38,102 nucleotides of DNA from Paraglomus occultum (GCA_910592205.1 CAJVPJ010000169.1:1-38102), one strand, 5' to 3'. Positions 12,601 to 24,454 are shown, counted from the stretch's first letter. The notes: generated by a model not told the origin, from the sequence alone. Made by a program: numbers and translations.

Positions 12601-14386
12601 AGGGAAATTCGTAAACGACGTTGACCCTGATAAACTAGATATGGTTGGTGTTCTCAGATCAGCTAGAGTTCTACGTTGCTCATGTTGTGACATTGGTAAA
12701 GTCGTAACCTTAACCGAAATGTGTCTGACAAATAATTTTAGCGTCCCCTTCGTATCCGCATTCCGACATCGTTCTATCAACTCTTCATCCTTAAGACTTT
12801 CGCCAAGTTTTTCTAAATCAATTTCGGTTGCATAGAAAACATAGTAATCACGGTCACTCATAACACCCAGTGCGGTTAATACTTTGTCCTTGATTCTGTT
12901 AACATCTTCTGGGTCAATATTAACAACGCGGAAGTTTAAATTATCCAAAGTTGCCATTATTTTCTTTAGGCGCCACAGAAGCGAAGATGATCGTTCACCA
13001 AGATTAAGATGACTTTTTAGATCGTTTGTACTTGATGACAATCTCAAAGAAAGAGGAATCTTGGGTTCAGAATTTACTCGAACGGGTGGTAATTGAGTGG
13101 AAGGAGATGGCGTCCCTGCAAAAAAGTTCATCGGCGGAAGCATGAGAGAAAGGGCACTGTCTAAGGGATGGTCCACTGCAGATTGTGGTTCCTTTTAAAT
13201 AATAAATAAGAAGGCATGTAGAGTCAGATTCCATATGTGTAATGGAAAGTAAAGAAGAAAAACAAAATTGCGCAAAATATGACAAAAAGACAGTTTAAAA
13301 GTATACTCGGAGAATAAGGAAAAGGCATATGCATTGAAACACGAGATGGTACATGTTTTCTATATTTACAATATCAGACATTGTTGATCATAGGCATGAT
13401 ATATACATTTCTCTATTGATATCTATTATTTGTAATTAACTAAAGGTGATGAAAAGATGCACGCCATAATCAATGATGCAATCATCAGTCATTCACTTTT
13501 TATGAAATGTTTTCTTACCGTTTTGATATCGGCCTTCTCGGCTACTTTTCTTATTGCAGTAATAAGTTTGAATCTCTGATCTCCTTTTGGTACTTTTACG
13601 TTCTGTATGTTAGTTAATGCAAAGAATGCATTACCATACCAATTATTATCTGTTGTTATAAGTGGGTAGAATTCAGGTCAAACGTGTTTGTAATTCATCA
13701 AACGTTGAAGAAGACAATTAGGTTTGACCCCACAGCCCGTACATACCAATAAAGTGTTGTTTATAGTTGCCAAATCCATTATCTTCTAACCACTGTACCA
13801 CTCGGTTAATAGTCCAATCTTCAACAGTCGATTCATCGACCGACGAGGATCTACTGCGTTCATGTGAATGTGCAGTAATATGCTCTCTGCGTGTTAATGC
13901 ACTGCCAGGACCCGGCAAACTACTATCGACATTAGTGTGAATAGGTGCAGGCGGTGCTTGTCTTCTATTAGCATTATCATTAGCTTCATCCGTTATTAAT
14001 GTTGTGTCTCCCTCACTATTACTTATATTACCATTACTAACATAAATACTACTACTACTATTAATACTGCTGTTACTTGTACTGCTGCTTATTGAGGTAG
14101 AGGAGTAGTTCTCCTGTTCTACTTGATTGCTGAGCGAACGCAAATCTGAATTGTATAAACTTTGTGAGTGTGAACTTGAATCCGAGGACGAGCGGGAACG
14201 ACGCTCTTCAATAGGGAAATGACCGTCAGATTGAGAAGGTTCATTGGGTGGTTGAGAGGGTAATTCAGTAGACGTTTGTTTGTCTGAAGAGCTGTGGTTG
14301 TTCATTGTGGGGAGGTTGTATGTGTCGAAGTTGGTGGTCGAATGTGAAATTGTAGTAGTCATGTGATCGATGGAGATCTCATACAT
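9634..14386 (-). CDS. BCK1: MAPKKK of the BCK1/Byr2/Ste11 class (SAM, RA, kinase)
   Basis: Ten exons (13747-14386, 13519-13649, 11115-13191, 10862-11022, 10531-10773, 10359-10437, 10177-10285, 9905-10075, 9737-9815, 9634-9654) give 1236 aa. Seen: a Ser/Asn-rich N-terminus; a SAM domain at about 190-250 (VEDWTINRVVQWLEDNGFG, then LTNIQNVKVPKGDQRFKL); a Ras-association-like domain at about 342-417; a long disordered linker with the BCK1-like block RPSAEDVYHDLDKYFPGHD; and a kinase domain from about 956 with GKGTFGKV, AVKQIEL, HRDIKADN (Asp1085), DFG (Asp1103), WMAPEV and WGLGCVELEMFTGKRPW. All catalytic residues are present. In fungi, Bck1 drives the cell-wall-integrity MAPK cascade. The final 7-codon exon is inferred; without that splice the protein reads 14 codons further before a stop. 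BCK1 is preferred over STE11 because of the linker block. Confidence 0.9.
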
Positions 14387-14971
14387 CTGGAGAAGAAAAG
14401 ATATGTTGCCCTTGCAATTTTCTCGCTTATATTTATTTGGATTGCACGATGTACGCCAAGACTAATCCGAATTTTTGGTTGTGCTCGGTTGCACTTCTTT
14501 AGAATTTTCCCGATTCTGGCAAGAAGGGTATTTGACTTATCACGTGCTGTACTCTTATGTAACGGCGGCGTTATAATAATTCATATTGTCCAAAAATCCC
14601 CTTTATACCATATTTATATTCAGCGTGTCACCAGATACATTACATTCTCATCGCATACTCTTCAAAACAAGAATCTTTCTTTACTCAACCATAAACAGAG
14701 TTACATGAGCCTCGTAAGCAAATCTACTATAAAAGAACGATATTATCTAACATGAGCTTATAGTTATAAAAACGTTAACAATGATTAAAAACTACAATTG
14801 CACAGCAATCTGAAAGTTAATTGAGTTGAATGTTGTACATCTATTCCTTCGATTTTTACAAATGTACAGGGACAACCAACGAAAACCGAAACGATAAACC
14901 AGGCATAAATCTATTAAGAAAAGAGCGGAAACATCACGGTATCACATCGTTTTCCAATCTATTGTCATCAG
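14387..14971. promoter_or_regulatory. Upstream region of the MAPKKK gene
   Basis: Probable promoter and 5' UTR of the minus-strand MAPKKK gene. A plus-strand ORF of 130 codons (14363-14755) overlaps the MAPKKK start. It is hydrophobic and basic, with no recognisable domain, and is treated as chance. No defined regulatory site can be named. Confidence 0.35.
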
Positions 14972-15050
14972 CATTGCCATCCACATTGCCATCCACATTG
15001 CCATCCACATTGCCATCCACATTGCCATCCCATTGCCATCCCCATCGCCA
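14972..15050. repeat. 12-bp minisatellite CATTGCCATCCA
   Basis: Four perfect 12-bp units (14972-15019) are followed by two 11-bp units that each lack one base (15020-15041) and a decayed copy. In the plus frame it would encode a Leu-Pro-Ser-Thr repeat inside a short ORF (14830-15081), but the loss of one base in the last units shifts that frame. It is most likely a noncoding tandem repeat. Confidence 0.85.
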
Positions 15051-15205
15051 TAACTTATGCCAAGACTCCATTGAAACTTAGACATCCCGAGCCCTACCGT
15101 TCACTTTCTTTCGCTTACTAAAAGAGCTTGTTACATTTAAAAATAAATGACATTTGTATCACAACTGCGAGTAAACAAATAGCAGAAAAAGTGAGGAGAA
15201 ATTGT

Positions 15206-16020
15206 TTACTTGGTGGTTGCTACCGCTGATGTTGCTGTCGCTGCAGTAGCTGTTGCTGTTGTCGTCGTCGTCGTCGTGGTGTTGGTTGCAGTGGTATTGG
15301 CGGTGGCGGCGATGCTAGGGTTGATGGTGTTTGCTGCTACTGCTGCTGTTGATTGCAGGTTTGAAGATTGTTGAGGGGATGATTTGCGCAGTTCAGTGAG
15401 AAAATCCTGTCCGTTTGCCATCAAGTTGCCTGTATCGATTATAGAAAGTTGAGTTAATAACTATAAAACAAATGATAACTAGCAGTAATCAATAATAAGT
15501 ATTATTTATTATATCACCGTTTACCTTTCTGTGCCCAACCTTTACCTCCCCAAGCTTTCTCCGAACTCTTATACGAAACTGGTTTTTCTAAATGAACGAA
15601 ACAGGATTCCATTGCGTTAGCCCATTCGTATTGTAATTAAGATACATGTAAAGAACAAACTTCAACACAAAATACTTATCAACTGGCATATCTTTACCAG
15701 TTTCGGGAAGACTACTATCATACAATTGATTTAGTGCTTCTTTCCAACCTATAAACGGTTCCAAAGCAGTAACTCGATTAACTACGGTCACGAATCGTCT
15801 ACAAATTCTCAGCACATTACTTCAATGTCTTACTTCTATTCAAAAAAGCAGAAACTTCTGCCGCGTTAAATTGATTCACAGAAACATGTTCCTGCGTAGG
15901 TCGAAGTGGAGGCATTCCCGATGCAGCCGAGTCTGGGGAATAACCAATATTTGTGTTTCCAACTGACGTCGAGACATCTCTGTTTCTGCCTAGTCTGTCT
16001 CGGGCCATTTTTTCGTTCAT
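15206..16020 (-). CDS. Small uncharacterised protein with KAWGGKGWAQKG motif
   Basis: Not recognised at family level. Exon blocks read 15834-16020 (MNEKMARDRLGRNRD...), 15698-15798 (RFVTVVNRVTALEPFIGWKE), 15525-15587 (KPVSYKSSEKAWGGKGWAQK) and 15206-15429 (GNLMANGQDFLTELRKSS, then an Ala/Thr-rich tail). The last three blocks join cleanly with conserved splice signals. The first junction does not: the apparent introns (22-35 nt) are too short, and the obvious donor at 15833 leaves the wrong phase. Either a base is missing or added in the assembly, or the gene is damaged. Start is either the first Met (16020) or MARDRL (16008). About 190 aa, no membrane segment or signal peptide. The tail is encoded by an unstable triplet tract. 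Confidence 0.6.
15222..15352. repeat. Imperfect GTT/GCT/GTC triplet tract
   Basis: Low-complexity trinucleotide tract that encodes the Ala/Thr-rich C-terminal tail of the minus-strand gene at 15206-16020. It includes a run of five GTC units around 15259-15276. Confidence 0.7.
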
Positions 16021-17405
16021 AAAAGCACAAAAATTCGATCCCTTCCGTCAAATTAACGAAAAAGCCATCCAATCAAAAGTTCCATTATTCACGTGTTCAG
16101 TAAGTCCACGGTGCAAAAGTCGCAGGGCCAGCACATTTTCCTACAAATAAATAAAGAAATATATGTAAAATAACACGTTTAGAGATTATGAAAGGCAATC
16201 CATTGAATGAACGAGCTACATGCTGAAAGCCATATGCGCGAGCGTACGTTTAATCTCAAACTAATGGCTCATCAGTTAAATAAAAAACCTCCACTTTGTA
16301 ACATAGACAACTTTATGGAAGCTTTGCATGAAGCTTCCTTGGTTATGACGTTTTATGTTTGATTATTAACGTTCCGATAAGTATTAACGCAGTTGATATT
16401 AAGTGTTTGTTGATTATCACAAGCAAAACGTCATCGTGCTTTTGCTAACTATAAACAATATTAATATCATAATTATTATGTTGCGCAAAAATTGTAAAAG
16501 TTCCTCGCGATAATTTAAGTAGAGGGAACTTTGGAATTATTGTGTAACGAAAATATATTCTTTGAGTTTTACCTTATTACTATTTTTAATTATTTCTTGG
16601 CATGCGACGAACCAAATTAACATATGTGTTTTTTCAATCTTTCCCATTCTTTCTGAGTTACTCCACAAAAGACCTCTACTGTAACCACTTGCTTTTTAAC
16701 CAGCATTTCATTGGCTTGTTTTTCAGCACTTGTTTTCAAACAGATTTTCAGTTAAAACTTCGATACAAAGCATCATCCATGATACGCGTAAAAAAGAAAA
16801 ACTCCGAGTGTCATTCCTTGTGCCTATTATTAAGAAGAGAAACAGTCTTTGGGACAGTGCAACAATATTGCATATTGTAAAGTTCATTGAGCGCTAGCAC
16901 GATTTCTGACATTAAGGTCAGTTTAACGTATTTTGCAAGTTTGGTAGAATATTTGCTACTTGTGGCCAGTTGACCAAGATGACGACGTTGATTAGGAGAG
17001 CTCTCAGGTCTACCAGAATGTTGTTTACAGTCCAAAGATTTCCAATTTATGTAATTATTCATATATTAATATTGTAAAAAGCGGAATAGAAGTTAATTCA
17101 TGTATAGTGTAGACATCAAGAGTACCATTTGACCGAGAGTAAGGATCAATCGAAGGTTTTGCATTGTATTGTGTCAAATGACTTGCGGGGGCGTAGCCAC
17201 ACCATTTTAATCGGACGCGTATTTGCAATTGCAGAAAATAAAGATTACGTTTACTCATCGAATCCCATGCTCGGGACCGGTATTTGCAGATAATTCGCCC
17301 CTCATAATGCTCGACAACATATTTGATAGTAATACCAAGTCACGGGGATAAAAATTGATTGAAAACGCAAAAAACTCACCCAATTGTTTCGTTCTTCTGA
17401 GAATT
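16021..17405. other. Intergenic region, mostly without recognisable genes
   Basis: About 1.4 kb between divergent genes (small protein - and mitochondrial protein +). Apart from the possible transposase relic listed separately, it has only short ORFs. One minus ORF (17055-17258, containing KWCGYAPASHLTQYNAKPS) looks compositionally coding-like but matches no family I know. Confidence 0.4.
16811..17062 (-). mobile_element. Possible Tc1/mariner-like transposase N-terminal relic
   Basis: An 83-codon minus-strand frame contains QHSGRPESSPNQRRHLGQLA followed by SSKYSTKLAKYVKLTLMSE. This resembles the linker and second helix-turn-helix of Tc1-like transposases, where a GRPxK-type hook is followed by xRxLxxLATxSKYxxxxLA. 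There is no DDE catalytic part, and I did not find terminal inverted repeats, so at best it is a short decayed fragment. It could also be chance. Confidence 0.35.
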
Positions 17406-18311
17406 ATGTCCACTCTCCGCACTTACCGTCTTCTGTCAGTTGTATCCCGTACTCCATCATATTCTCGCTTTTATGCAAGTTCAGCTTCTACAAGTGGAGT
17501 CTCGCACGGCGAAGAACATCAAGAGCCGCCGAATGAGGAGCTGCCAAAAGAAGGTCGGCAGGGGGAGGGGCTAAGGGACAGCCTTGACTTGATAATTCGG
17601 CTTTTATTGCTTCTATAATGCTAATCGGTTGAATGATATAATATATAGGCTTTACGGGCAAAGCCTGGAGGAATTCGTTGATATTGGTAGCTATTGGAAT
17701 TGTGTGGTATAATGTTGATAAATACTTTGTGCGGAGTCGTGAGGTATAAATGTTAAGACTAAGTATTTGTGATCAGGTATGGTGTCGGAATGTATCTTGA
17801 CTCTTCTGCCGTTGATTTAATTGTTTCGCACTCTTCTCTGTCAGAGTAAACATCCAATCACCGCGGTAAGCTTGCCAATTACAGTAATATTACAATTGTG
17901 AAGCAGCATTTTTTTACGTTATATTTACCATGCTTTACTTAGTGGATAGAATCGGCTATGATTCCAGAAACAGAGAACATACGACGATCGAGCGAACATA
18001 CATCTCTAGTAAAGGAGGAAGCTAAGGATAAGTATGTATCCAACATGAGCGCGTGAAATGCATATTTTTAGGTCAATTGAACGCAACAATCTATATTACC
18101 GTAGGAGGTTGTTTGGAGAAGCACAACTGCCACCAATCTACCGTTTCAGATTCCCAGAGTAAGTGCATAGAGAAAGCATCAGAACCGCATTTCCATTCAT
18201 TAACAAGAAATACATTTGATCTATTGCAGGCAGTTTGACAAAGCTAGTCCTTTCATGAAGGAATTGGGGAACGAAGTTGATCTATCCGATTTGGTTGTTA
18301 GGAATGATTAA
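17406..18311 (+). CDS. Small mitochondrial single-pass membrane protein, unknown function
   Basis: Six exons (17406-17553, 17649-17743, 17845-17865, 17943-18031, 18105-18158, 18230-18311) join in frame to 162 aa. Seen: an N-terminus rich in Arg, Ser and Tyr without acidic residues (mitochondrial presequence type); a hydrophobic segment at about 59-70 (LILVAIGIVWYN) that can span the inner membrane once; then the soluble part with HPITAWIE, RRSSEHTSLVKEEAKDKRLF, AQLPPIYRFRFPEQFDKASP and a C-terminal VDLSDLVVRND. I recall similar short fungal mitochondrial proteins ending in a xVDLSDL-type motif, but cannot name a characterised member. One exon is only 21 nt. It is convergent with SPF1, 234 bases apart. 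Confidence 0.82.
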
Positions 18312-18545
18312 ACTAATAAAAAGAAACAGCTTCAAAGTCAATGCTCTAATTTGTGCAAGTAGATTTTATTCTATTTATGTAAGTCTATGAACTTTTGCAA
18401 GATGATAAAAAAAAAGATTTCTATTTAATTATTGGTAAAAAGTATTTTTACGAAATACAGCTGACTACAATATAGAACGTCCTTAATTTCGAAGGGGCGA
18501 CCGCTAAAATAATAATTGATTCAATTTCCGCTTGTTGCCGTATTA

Positions 18546-21500
18546 TTATAACTGTTCCCCTTGCTCCTTTCCCTTCCTCACTCTTCGCTTTGCAATATCC
18601 TTTGGTTTGTTGTTAGAAAAGAAGAATTTACATACTATTTCAATCAAGTATGATACGAAGAAATCTCCCAACATTGTGGCCGTGAGTTTCATTTGAAACT
18701 AAAGAAATGCATTAGTCAACAATAGTCTTTAAATTACTTGACAAAACTTTATAATATTTACCTCTGTTGTCATTGGAACTAGTTGTAGCGCAGAGTTGAC
18801 TTCTGGTATGAATTCAGTAGCACCGGAGAGAGCAATTCCACCGACACTTAACAGACCATAATATAGTGTTTTATTTTCTTGAAGACTTTCTCTGAATGGA
18901 TGACCCTGAATGTCATGAGAGATGTTGATTAATTTACATGATACGCCAATTTTATGATAATAACTCGAATAAACGTACCTGATAATTGATTGCAAACGTG
19001 GCGACTTGCATCGATAACGATATCAAATATACGGCAGTGTTTAATAGGCTAGGCTCGAATTCGCCTTCCAAATCAACCTCTTTTCGCCTAAAATTTGTCA
19101 TTTTGCATTATTAAAGGAAATCGAAATACCTCCGTATACATTATGCCAACAAGGGACGATTGTACTTACGGTTCATACTTGTAGACCAAGTCGAGAATGT
19201 ACACAAGGGACGCGATGTGAATAGCAAATTGACCAAGAATCGATAATATTATGTAGAAATTGAATATGTTTGCTTGCGGTCGTTCTTTGGATAATTTTTC
19301 AATCGGCTATTTGAGAGAACAAATGAAAAAACGATTGAGCAGCTTGTTGACGCAAAACACAGTCAAAGCTGAATGGACACGTACTTTTGCTTTTGAGATG
19401 CATAAGAAACAAACAGCCAGTAATATTCCTGATATCGTAACTTGTCTGGAAATTGAGTAATACGGTCAAATATCAAGTTGAATAACTCCGATATGTTATA
19501 TATTTTTTATGCCTTACAGATCACCGTATTTAAAGCCCTCCAAGTAAAGAACACTTAGACTGTAGGCGGAAATCAAACAATTTAATGCCAAAATCTTGTA
19601 CATCTGAATAGTAGCAACGAGTGTGCAGCGTCCTTGTCTAACAATATTACTGACTGTAATACGGAAATGGCAATGTCAAATATCATATTGATGAGCCATG
19701 ATTAACATACTACGGAATGTTTTAAATAATTGCAAATGTATAAATTACTTACTTGCTACAACGTTTGCGAGCTTTGAAGTAAATGGCGCCGCAACAGAAG
19801 CGTCACCCAGTTTAATAGTCGGCGGCTCATCGTCAAGATTCTGTAACTGTTCCATCATTTGTTCCACCTAATTATATGCAAAAAAAAATTTAGTCTCGAT
19901 AAAAATACTCCCCTTACCTAATTAATTCATCATACCGAAGGAGCCTGAGGATTTCTCCGCTGCTGTCCATTCTGCCGAGCCGCCTGTTGTCGAGCTTGCT
20001 GCGGATACAGATGAGCGATGGCTGGTGGGGGTGGGGGTGGGGGCATGTTGAATTTTGCTGTAAACTGGAGCTGTTTTTCGTACATATCCTTTAATCTTTG
20101 CATCTTTTGATGCTCAGCGATCTTCTTAAGATCTTCCGGTTTGCCGTCCAGCAAAGCAACGCCTACGTGTGCTTGTTTTAGTGCTCCGACGTCGTTTGTA
20201 CCATCACCACACATTAATGTCGTATAACCGAATTGTTTAAGGCTTGTTAAGATAAACTCCTGGATTGGTTTGTGAACGGTTAAATAACTTTTTGTTAAAG
20301 TACCTAACGAATACACGCTTTTAATCGGCTTACTTTCTGTCCGGGTGATACTCGAGCATATACCCATGTATTGGTTAACAAGTCTTTGACTAAGGGTTTG
20401 TTCTCGTATTGAGCCAATGCCGCACCTGTGACACATATATCGTAGTCACGGAAGATAGTTTTATCAAACGGTTCGGCAGAATTTACGTGGATAATTTTGG
20501 TTTCATCGACCGATTTCCATACAAGCTCTGAAATAAAGCGTCTGGTAAGTTCTGCTGCATAAAAGAATTGTGAAATTGAATAAGGCAAACAGCTCTATGG
20601 AACTAACCTTCTTTGTTCTCTTCTTCGTGATAATCAAGTATCAGGACATCCCGTTCGACTATTTCTACTTCCTTGGCGATATGAACGGCCGTCAATGGAT
20701 TGTCTCCAGTTATCATGATAGTCTATGAATTAAAAGATTAAGATTTCACGATATGTTCGATATTTAGTAATCGACAAGTAATTTGTTAGTGCCGGCCAGT
20801 AAACTGCTTACGCGATGAGAAGACTCGTTCAACATCTTCACAGTCGATGCTGCATCTTCTTTCAATGGGCATTGAAAAATCAAAAATCCAGCAAAAATAA
20901 GACTGCTTTCAACTTCATCTCGCGAGAGATTATTTATCTAAAACAAAATACGTGACAACTTAAGGTATGGCCACATAAAATTAAACTAGCTAACATTTGA
21001 TGTGCTAATCCTTTACCTCATCAGCGGACAATTCTTTTTCGATATATTTATATCCCAATGCCAGCACACGACTTCCTCTCCGAGTGAAAAATTTATATGT
21101 CGTTTCATAATCATCAGGCACATAATTACACTTGTGCCTAATTATCTCGGGTGCACCCTTGGCAGCCACGAAAACCTTTGATCCTCTGGGAGTAGACATG
21201 GTGGAAACGCTAGACATTCGCTTAAGGGCAGATGAAAACTGGAATCGACGTCTGATTCGAAGAGCAGAGCGTTGCTGAAATTTGTGGGATTGATTATTTG
21301 CTGGCGTGACAACGTCACCTATACAATTGTTTCGAATTATTGAATCCACGTATATCTCTTATATATCAAAAGCACTTTCTTGACATACCTTTGCCGAGTT
21401 TCCATTCGAGTGCTTCAAGCGTGGCCTTTTCCATTGGGTCACCAACAATTTCGTTGTCTTCAAGCAAGACTAACGCATGTGCTGTTGCAAGCGTTTGAAT

Positions 21501-24140
21501 AGTGTTTCGTAATGCATCTGTCGGCTTTACCAGTGTCAGCGGATCCTCGGGACTAGCAATTACGTGATATAAGTAAAACAGTACGCATTCAAGGAAACGA
21601 GTAGTCAAGATATTATGTGTAATGGTAAATTCACTCACTATATTCCGGCTATCCCTTCCACTACGAGATCTTCGCGTGTCAATGTACCAGTCTTGTCAAA
21701 TGCACAAATGTCAATTTTACCAGCATATGGAATTCTAAAAGGCTCAGTACAGTAAATTGCTTTAAAAAGCGCGTAAAATGAGTAATTAGCGAGATTATAT
21801 CAATATGTTCTACACAGCATAAATACTGGCATCTCACCATAACGAGCTAATGCCACTAAAGAAGTATTTACTGCCAATGACAGCTCCATCGGTAATTCGG
21901 GCGGAACAACAGAAGTAATAATCATGATGCACTCTAATATTAATTTTGATCGCTTTCTATCGACCTTCACACCTGAATGTCAGAACAATCACGAAGGTGT
22001 TAATTTTCTATTGTGAGGTAAGATATCTGATTCCTATATTAAAAACTTTTCATCATACCTTCGTTCCATACATAGCCAGCTGCAGTAAGCGCAAATATGA
22101 GCAGGAATACAATAAAAAAGAAAGCTTCCAAATTGTTGGCAGACACGTGTTCCGTGCTGAATACCATAGTCCGCACGAGTTTTCCTTGAGCTGTTCCAAA
22201 CCCAGTACGAAGCACGACGGCCAGACACCCGCCATCGGGAGCTAATTAAAGTGTGTTGGAAAACATGTAGATGGGTCCAACGAGAGATTAGTAAAAAAAA
22301 AAGGAATCTGAGATTTACTCTCTTGTTTATTTAATAATAATACCTGACAGAGAATCTTCACTTGGAGGTGGAGTGACTTGGAGCACCTTGGTACCCCCAA
22401 ATATCATACTATTCTTATCGGTAACATTCATGTCAAGAACGTCATTTCCATTGCGAAGATTAATCGATTCCTGTACGAGAACAACCGCATTAATAATAAT
22501 TGGTCTTTGTATCATGGTGTTTGTTGGCATTGCATTCATGATGAGGGATGTGGGTATCGATATGTATTTAATTTTTTCAACAACAGTTAGTCATCCTAAC
22601 CTTTAATAGGGGCGTAGATTCTCCTGATAACATAGCCTCATTCACTATACATGATCCGTTTATCAGAATCATATCGCATGGAACTCCACTCTCCCCGTCC
22701 GTACGAACTAAAACCAAACAGATATTAGCATATCAGAGTTAAACCGACAACACATTCTACGACAGACGGCATACCAACTGATGCCAAGTCACCAGGGAGC
22801 AATTCATCTGAATTCACTGTTATCCAACGGTGTTGACGTCTCACGTGGATAGGGTAAGGTTTAATAGACATTGTGCGAAATTCATTCAGTGTTTTCAGCC
22901 GCTAAATCCATGGTGTCACCAGAAGGTATTAGAACTTGTTTTAAACCATGATCCGAATTTCCATATACCATCAAAAATGTGAAATTACCTGAAATACGAC
23001 AGTCGACTCAAAGATTACCAACATGATCAAAGTAAATACAGAATAATACCAATATTCATCAATAACCCATAAACCAACACAAAAAAGCTGAAACACGAAG
23101 AATGGTGCAACAGCGTGCTCCTTGAACAATTGACGGAATGACGGCACGGGTATATCGAACCTGATTCAACGGGACGTTTTGGTAATTAAAGATCGAGACA
23201 ACATAGCAAAAATGACATATCACGAAAGACAAATCAAATGACATCGCCCATTACCGATTGAATCCATATTTCTCCCTTGCAACATCAATCTCTTGACGTG
23301 TTTCTAAACCTCGATTACGTTGATACGTTGAAAGAGTCGGCTGAAGATCATTCGGGTATAAAAGCTTACTGAAATACTTTTTATCTTCATTCCAGATGTA
23401 TTTCTTTCTTTGATAAAAAAAAGAAATCTCTCCATTCTATAATAATAGAAAAAGATGTTAACAGCCCGTTTGCGATCGAGGTAATATAAGTAATAAGAAA
23501 AAGGCGTACCTTGTAATGATTAATAGAACACAATTCACCTTTGCCCTTATGGGGAGCAGGAATAATCTTGATGACTTTTGCAGTTTGCACGTCAGTCTCC
23601 TAAAAAAATATTCCACCATAAGCTATAACGTATCGAATTTCAAACCAAATGTTGTATTTCCACTACCATTTATAGGTTTGAAAACTCACCGAAGCTTTTC
23701 TGCATGTAAAAAACGCTTTCAGCCTCACGCTCCATTGACAAGTCAAAAATATTAAGGCGTTTGCCGTAAGCAATGTCCCGAGAGTTAGAAAAGTGTATTC
23801 TTCCGATCTTATAAATTCATCATACGCAAAGAAATACACATAGCTCCATAGAGGATAAAGGATCGCAAACGGCCACACATAAGCGTGCCATTTGAATGGA
23901 CGTGGTATGTGCAAGGATGATTCTCTTATCGACTTGGAGTTCACAAGCCTTACGCGAGAGCTAGTTGTTGATAGAAGTGAGATAAATTTTGAGATAGGTA
24001 AAAAGATATTAGAGTGTTAGAATGCGTAAATCAATTACTTGTCGAGAATTAGAACTAACAAGTCAATGGCTGATCAAATAAAAATGAATCATAAGATAAC
24101 ACCCAGCTATACATACACACGCTTCTTCCTTATCAACCAT
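18546..24140 (-). CDS. SPF1: P5A-type ATPase, ER transmembrane-helix dislocase (Spf1/ATP13A1)
   Basis: P-type ATPase of the ER membrane that removes mis-targeted transmembrane helices. Exons after the first: 23690-23948, 23510-23599, 23255-23436, 22989-23160, 22775-22901, 22601-22707, 22344-22470, 22059-22241, 21838-21972, 21639-21759, 21389-21552, 21017-21318, 20812-20937, 20608-20722, 20334-20527, 19936-20259, 19753-19867, 19518-19653, 19385-19445, 19170-19306, 18979-19087, 18762-18905, 18546-18698. All phases agree. Seen: SGES in the A domain, the P5A signature PPELPMEL, phosphorylation motif DKTGT (Asp489), [25 protein letters not shown], and the hinge [16 protein letters not shown]; ten or more membrane segments. 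With a 20-nt first exon (24121-24140, MVDKEEA) the product is 1200 aa, the usual family length. That first exon is inferred: no ATG usable without splicing lies just upstream of the conserved [17 protein letters not shown]. Confidence 0.95.
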
Positions 24141-24454
24141 ATTCCAATAAATAACAGTAATACAATGACGGCAACAGTGATAGCAGTAGCTTCGATCCAG
24201 TGTTCTCGTAAGAAATCCTGCAAGTACTCCAAGTAATCCTGCGAGTGTTCCAGTCCCTCGTTCACAACGTTCTCGTCCGTAAAGTCGTCGCTTACAGTCG
24301 CATTCTCAGGTACCTCAGGCTCTGGCTCAGGTACGTCAGGCTCTTTCTTACTTACACCCCATGCGGTACACAAATAGTCTATAAATTTCTCTTGAGTCTC
24401 TTGGGAAACTAGAAAAGTCAGCGCTTCCCAAGTTGGTTTATCACACAAGTTCAT
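24107..24454 (-). CDS. Putative tail-anchored membrane protein, or SPF1 5' exon
   Basis: A 115-codon ORF beginning MNLCDKPTWEALTFLVSQE, with an acidic Pro/Glu middle (PEPEPEVPEN) and a C-terminal hydrophobic segment [18 protein letters not shown] followed by RKKRVYV and a stop. This is the layout of a C-tail-anchored protein. I know no family for it. It lies on the same strand directly before the SPF1 body, and a strong GTATGT donor at 24116 would splice it in frame (phase 2) to the SPF1 exon at 23948. So it is either a separate gene overlapping the SPF1 start exon, or an N-terminal extension of SPF1 with an extra membrane segment (1306 aa total). Confidence 0.5.
   Translation of the reverse strand: MNLCDKPTWEALTFLVSQETQEKFIDYLCTAWGVSKKEPDVPEPEPEVPENATVSDDFTDENVVNEGLEHSQDYLEYLQDFLREHWIEATAITVAVIVLLLFIGIWLIRKKRVYV

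Noticed and set aside
14363-14755. 130-codon plus-strand ORF over the MAPKKK start
   Set aside because: No recognisable domain, overlaps the first MAPKKK exon, composition like translated AT-rich intergenic DNA.
23350-23380. Potential 29-nt intron (GTAAGC..TTCAG) in SPF1
   Set aside because: Reading through gives the conserved [18 protein letters not shown] block of the family, so it is coding.
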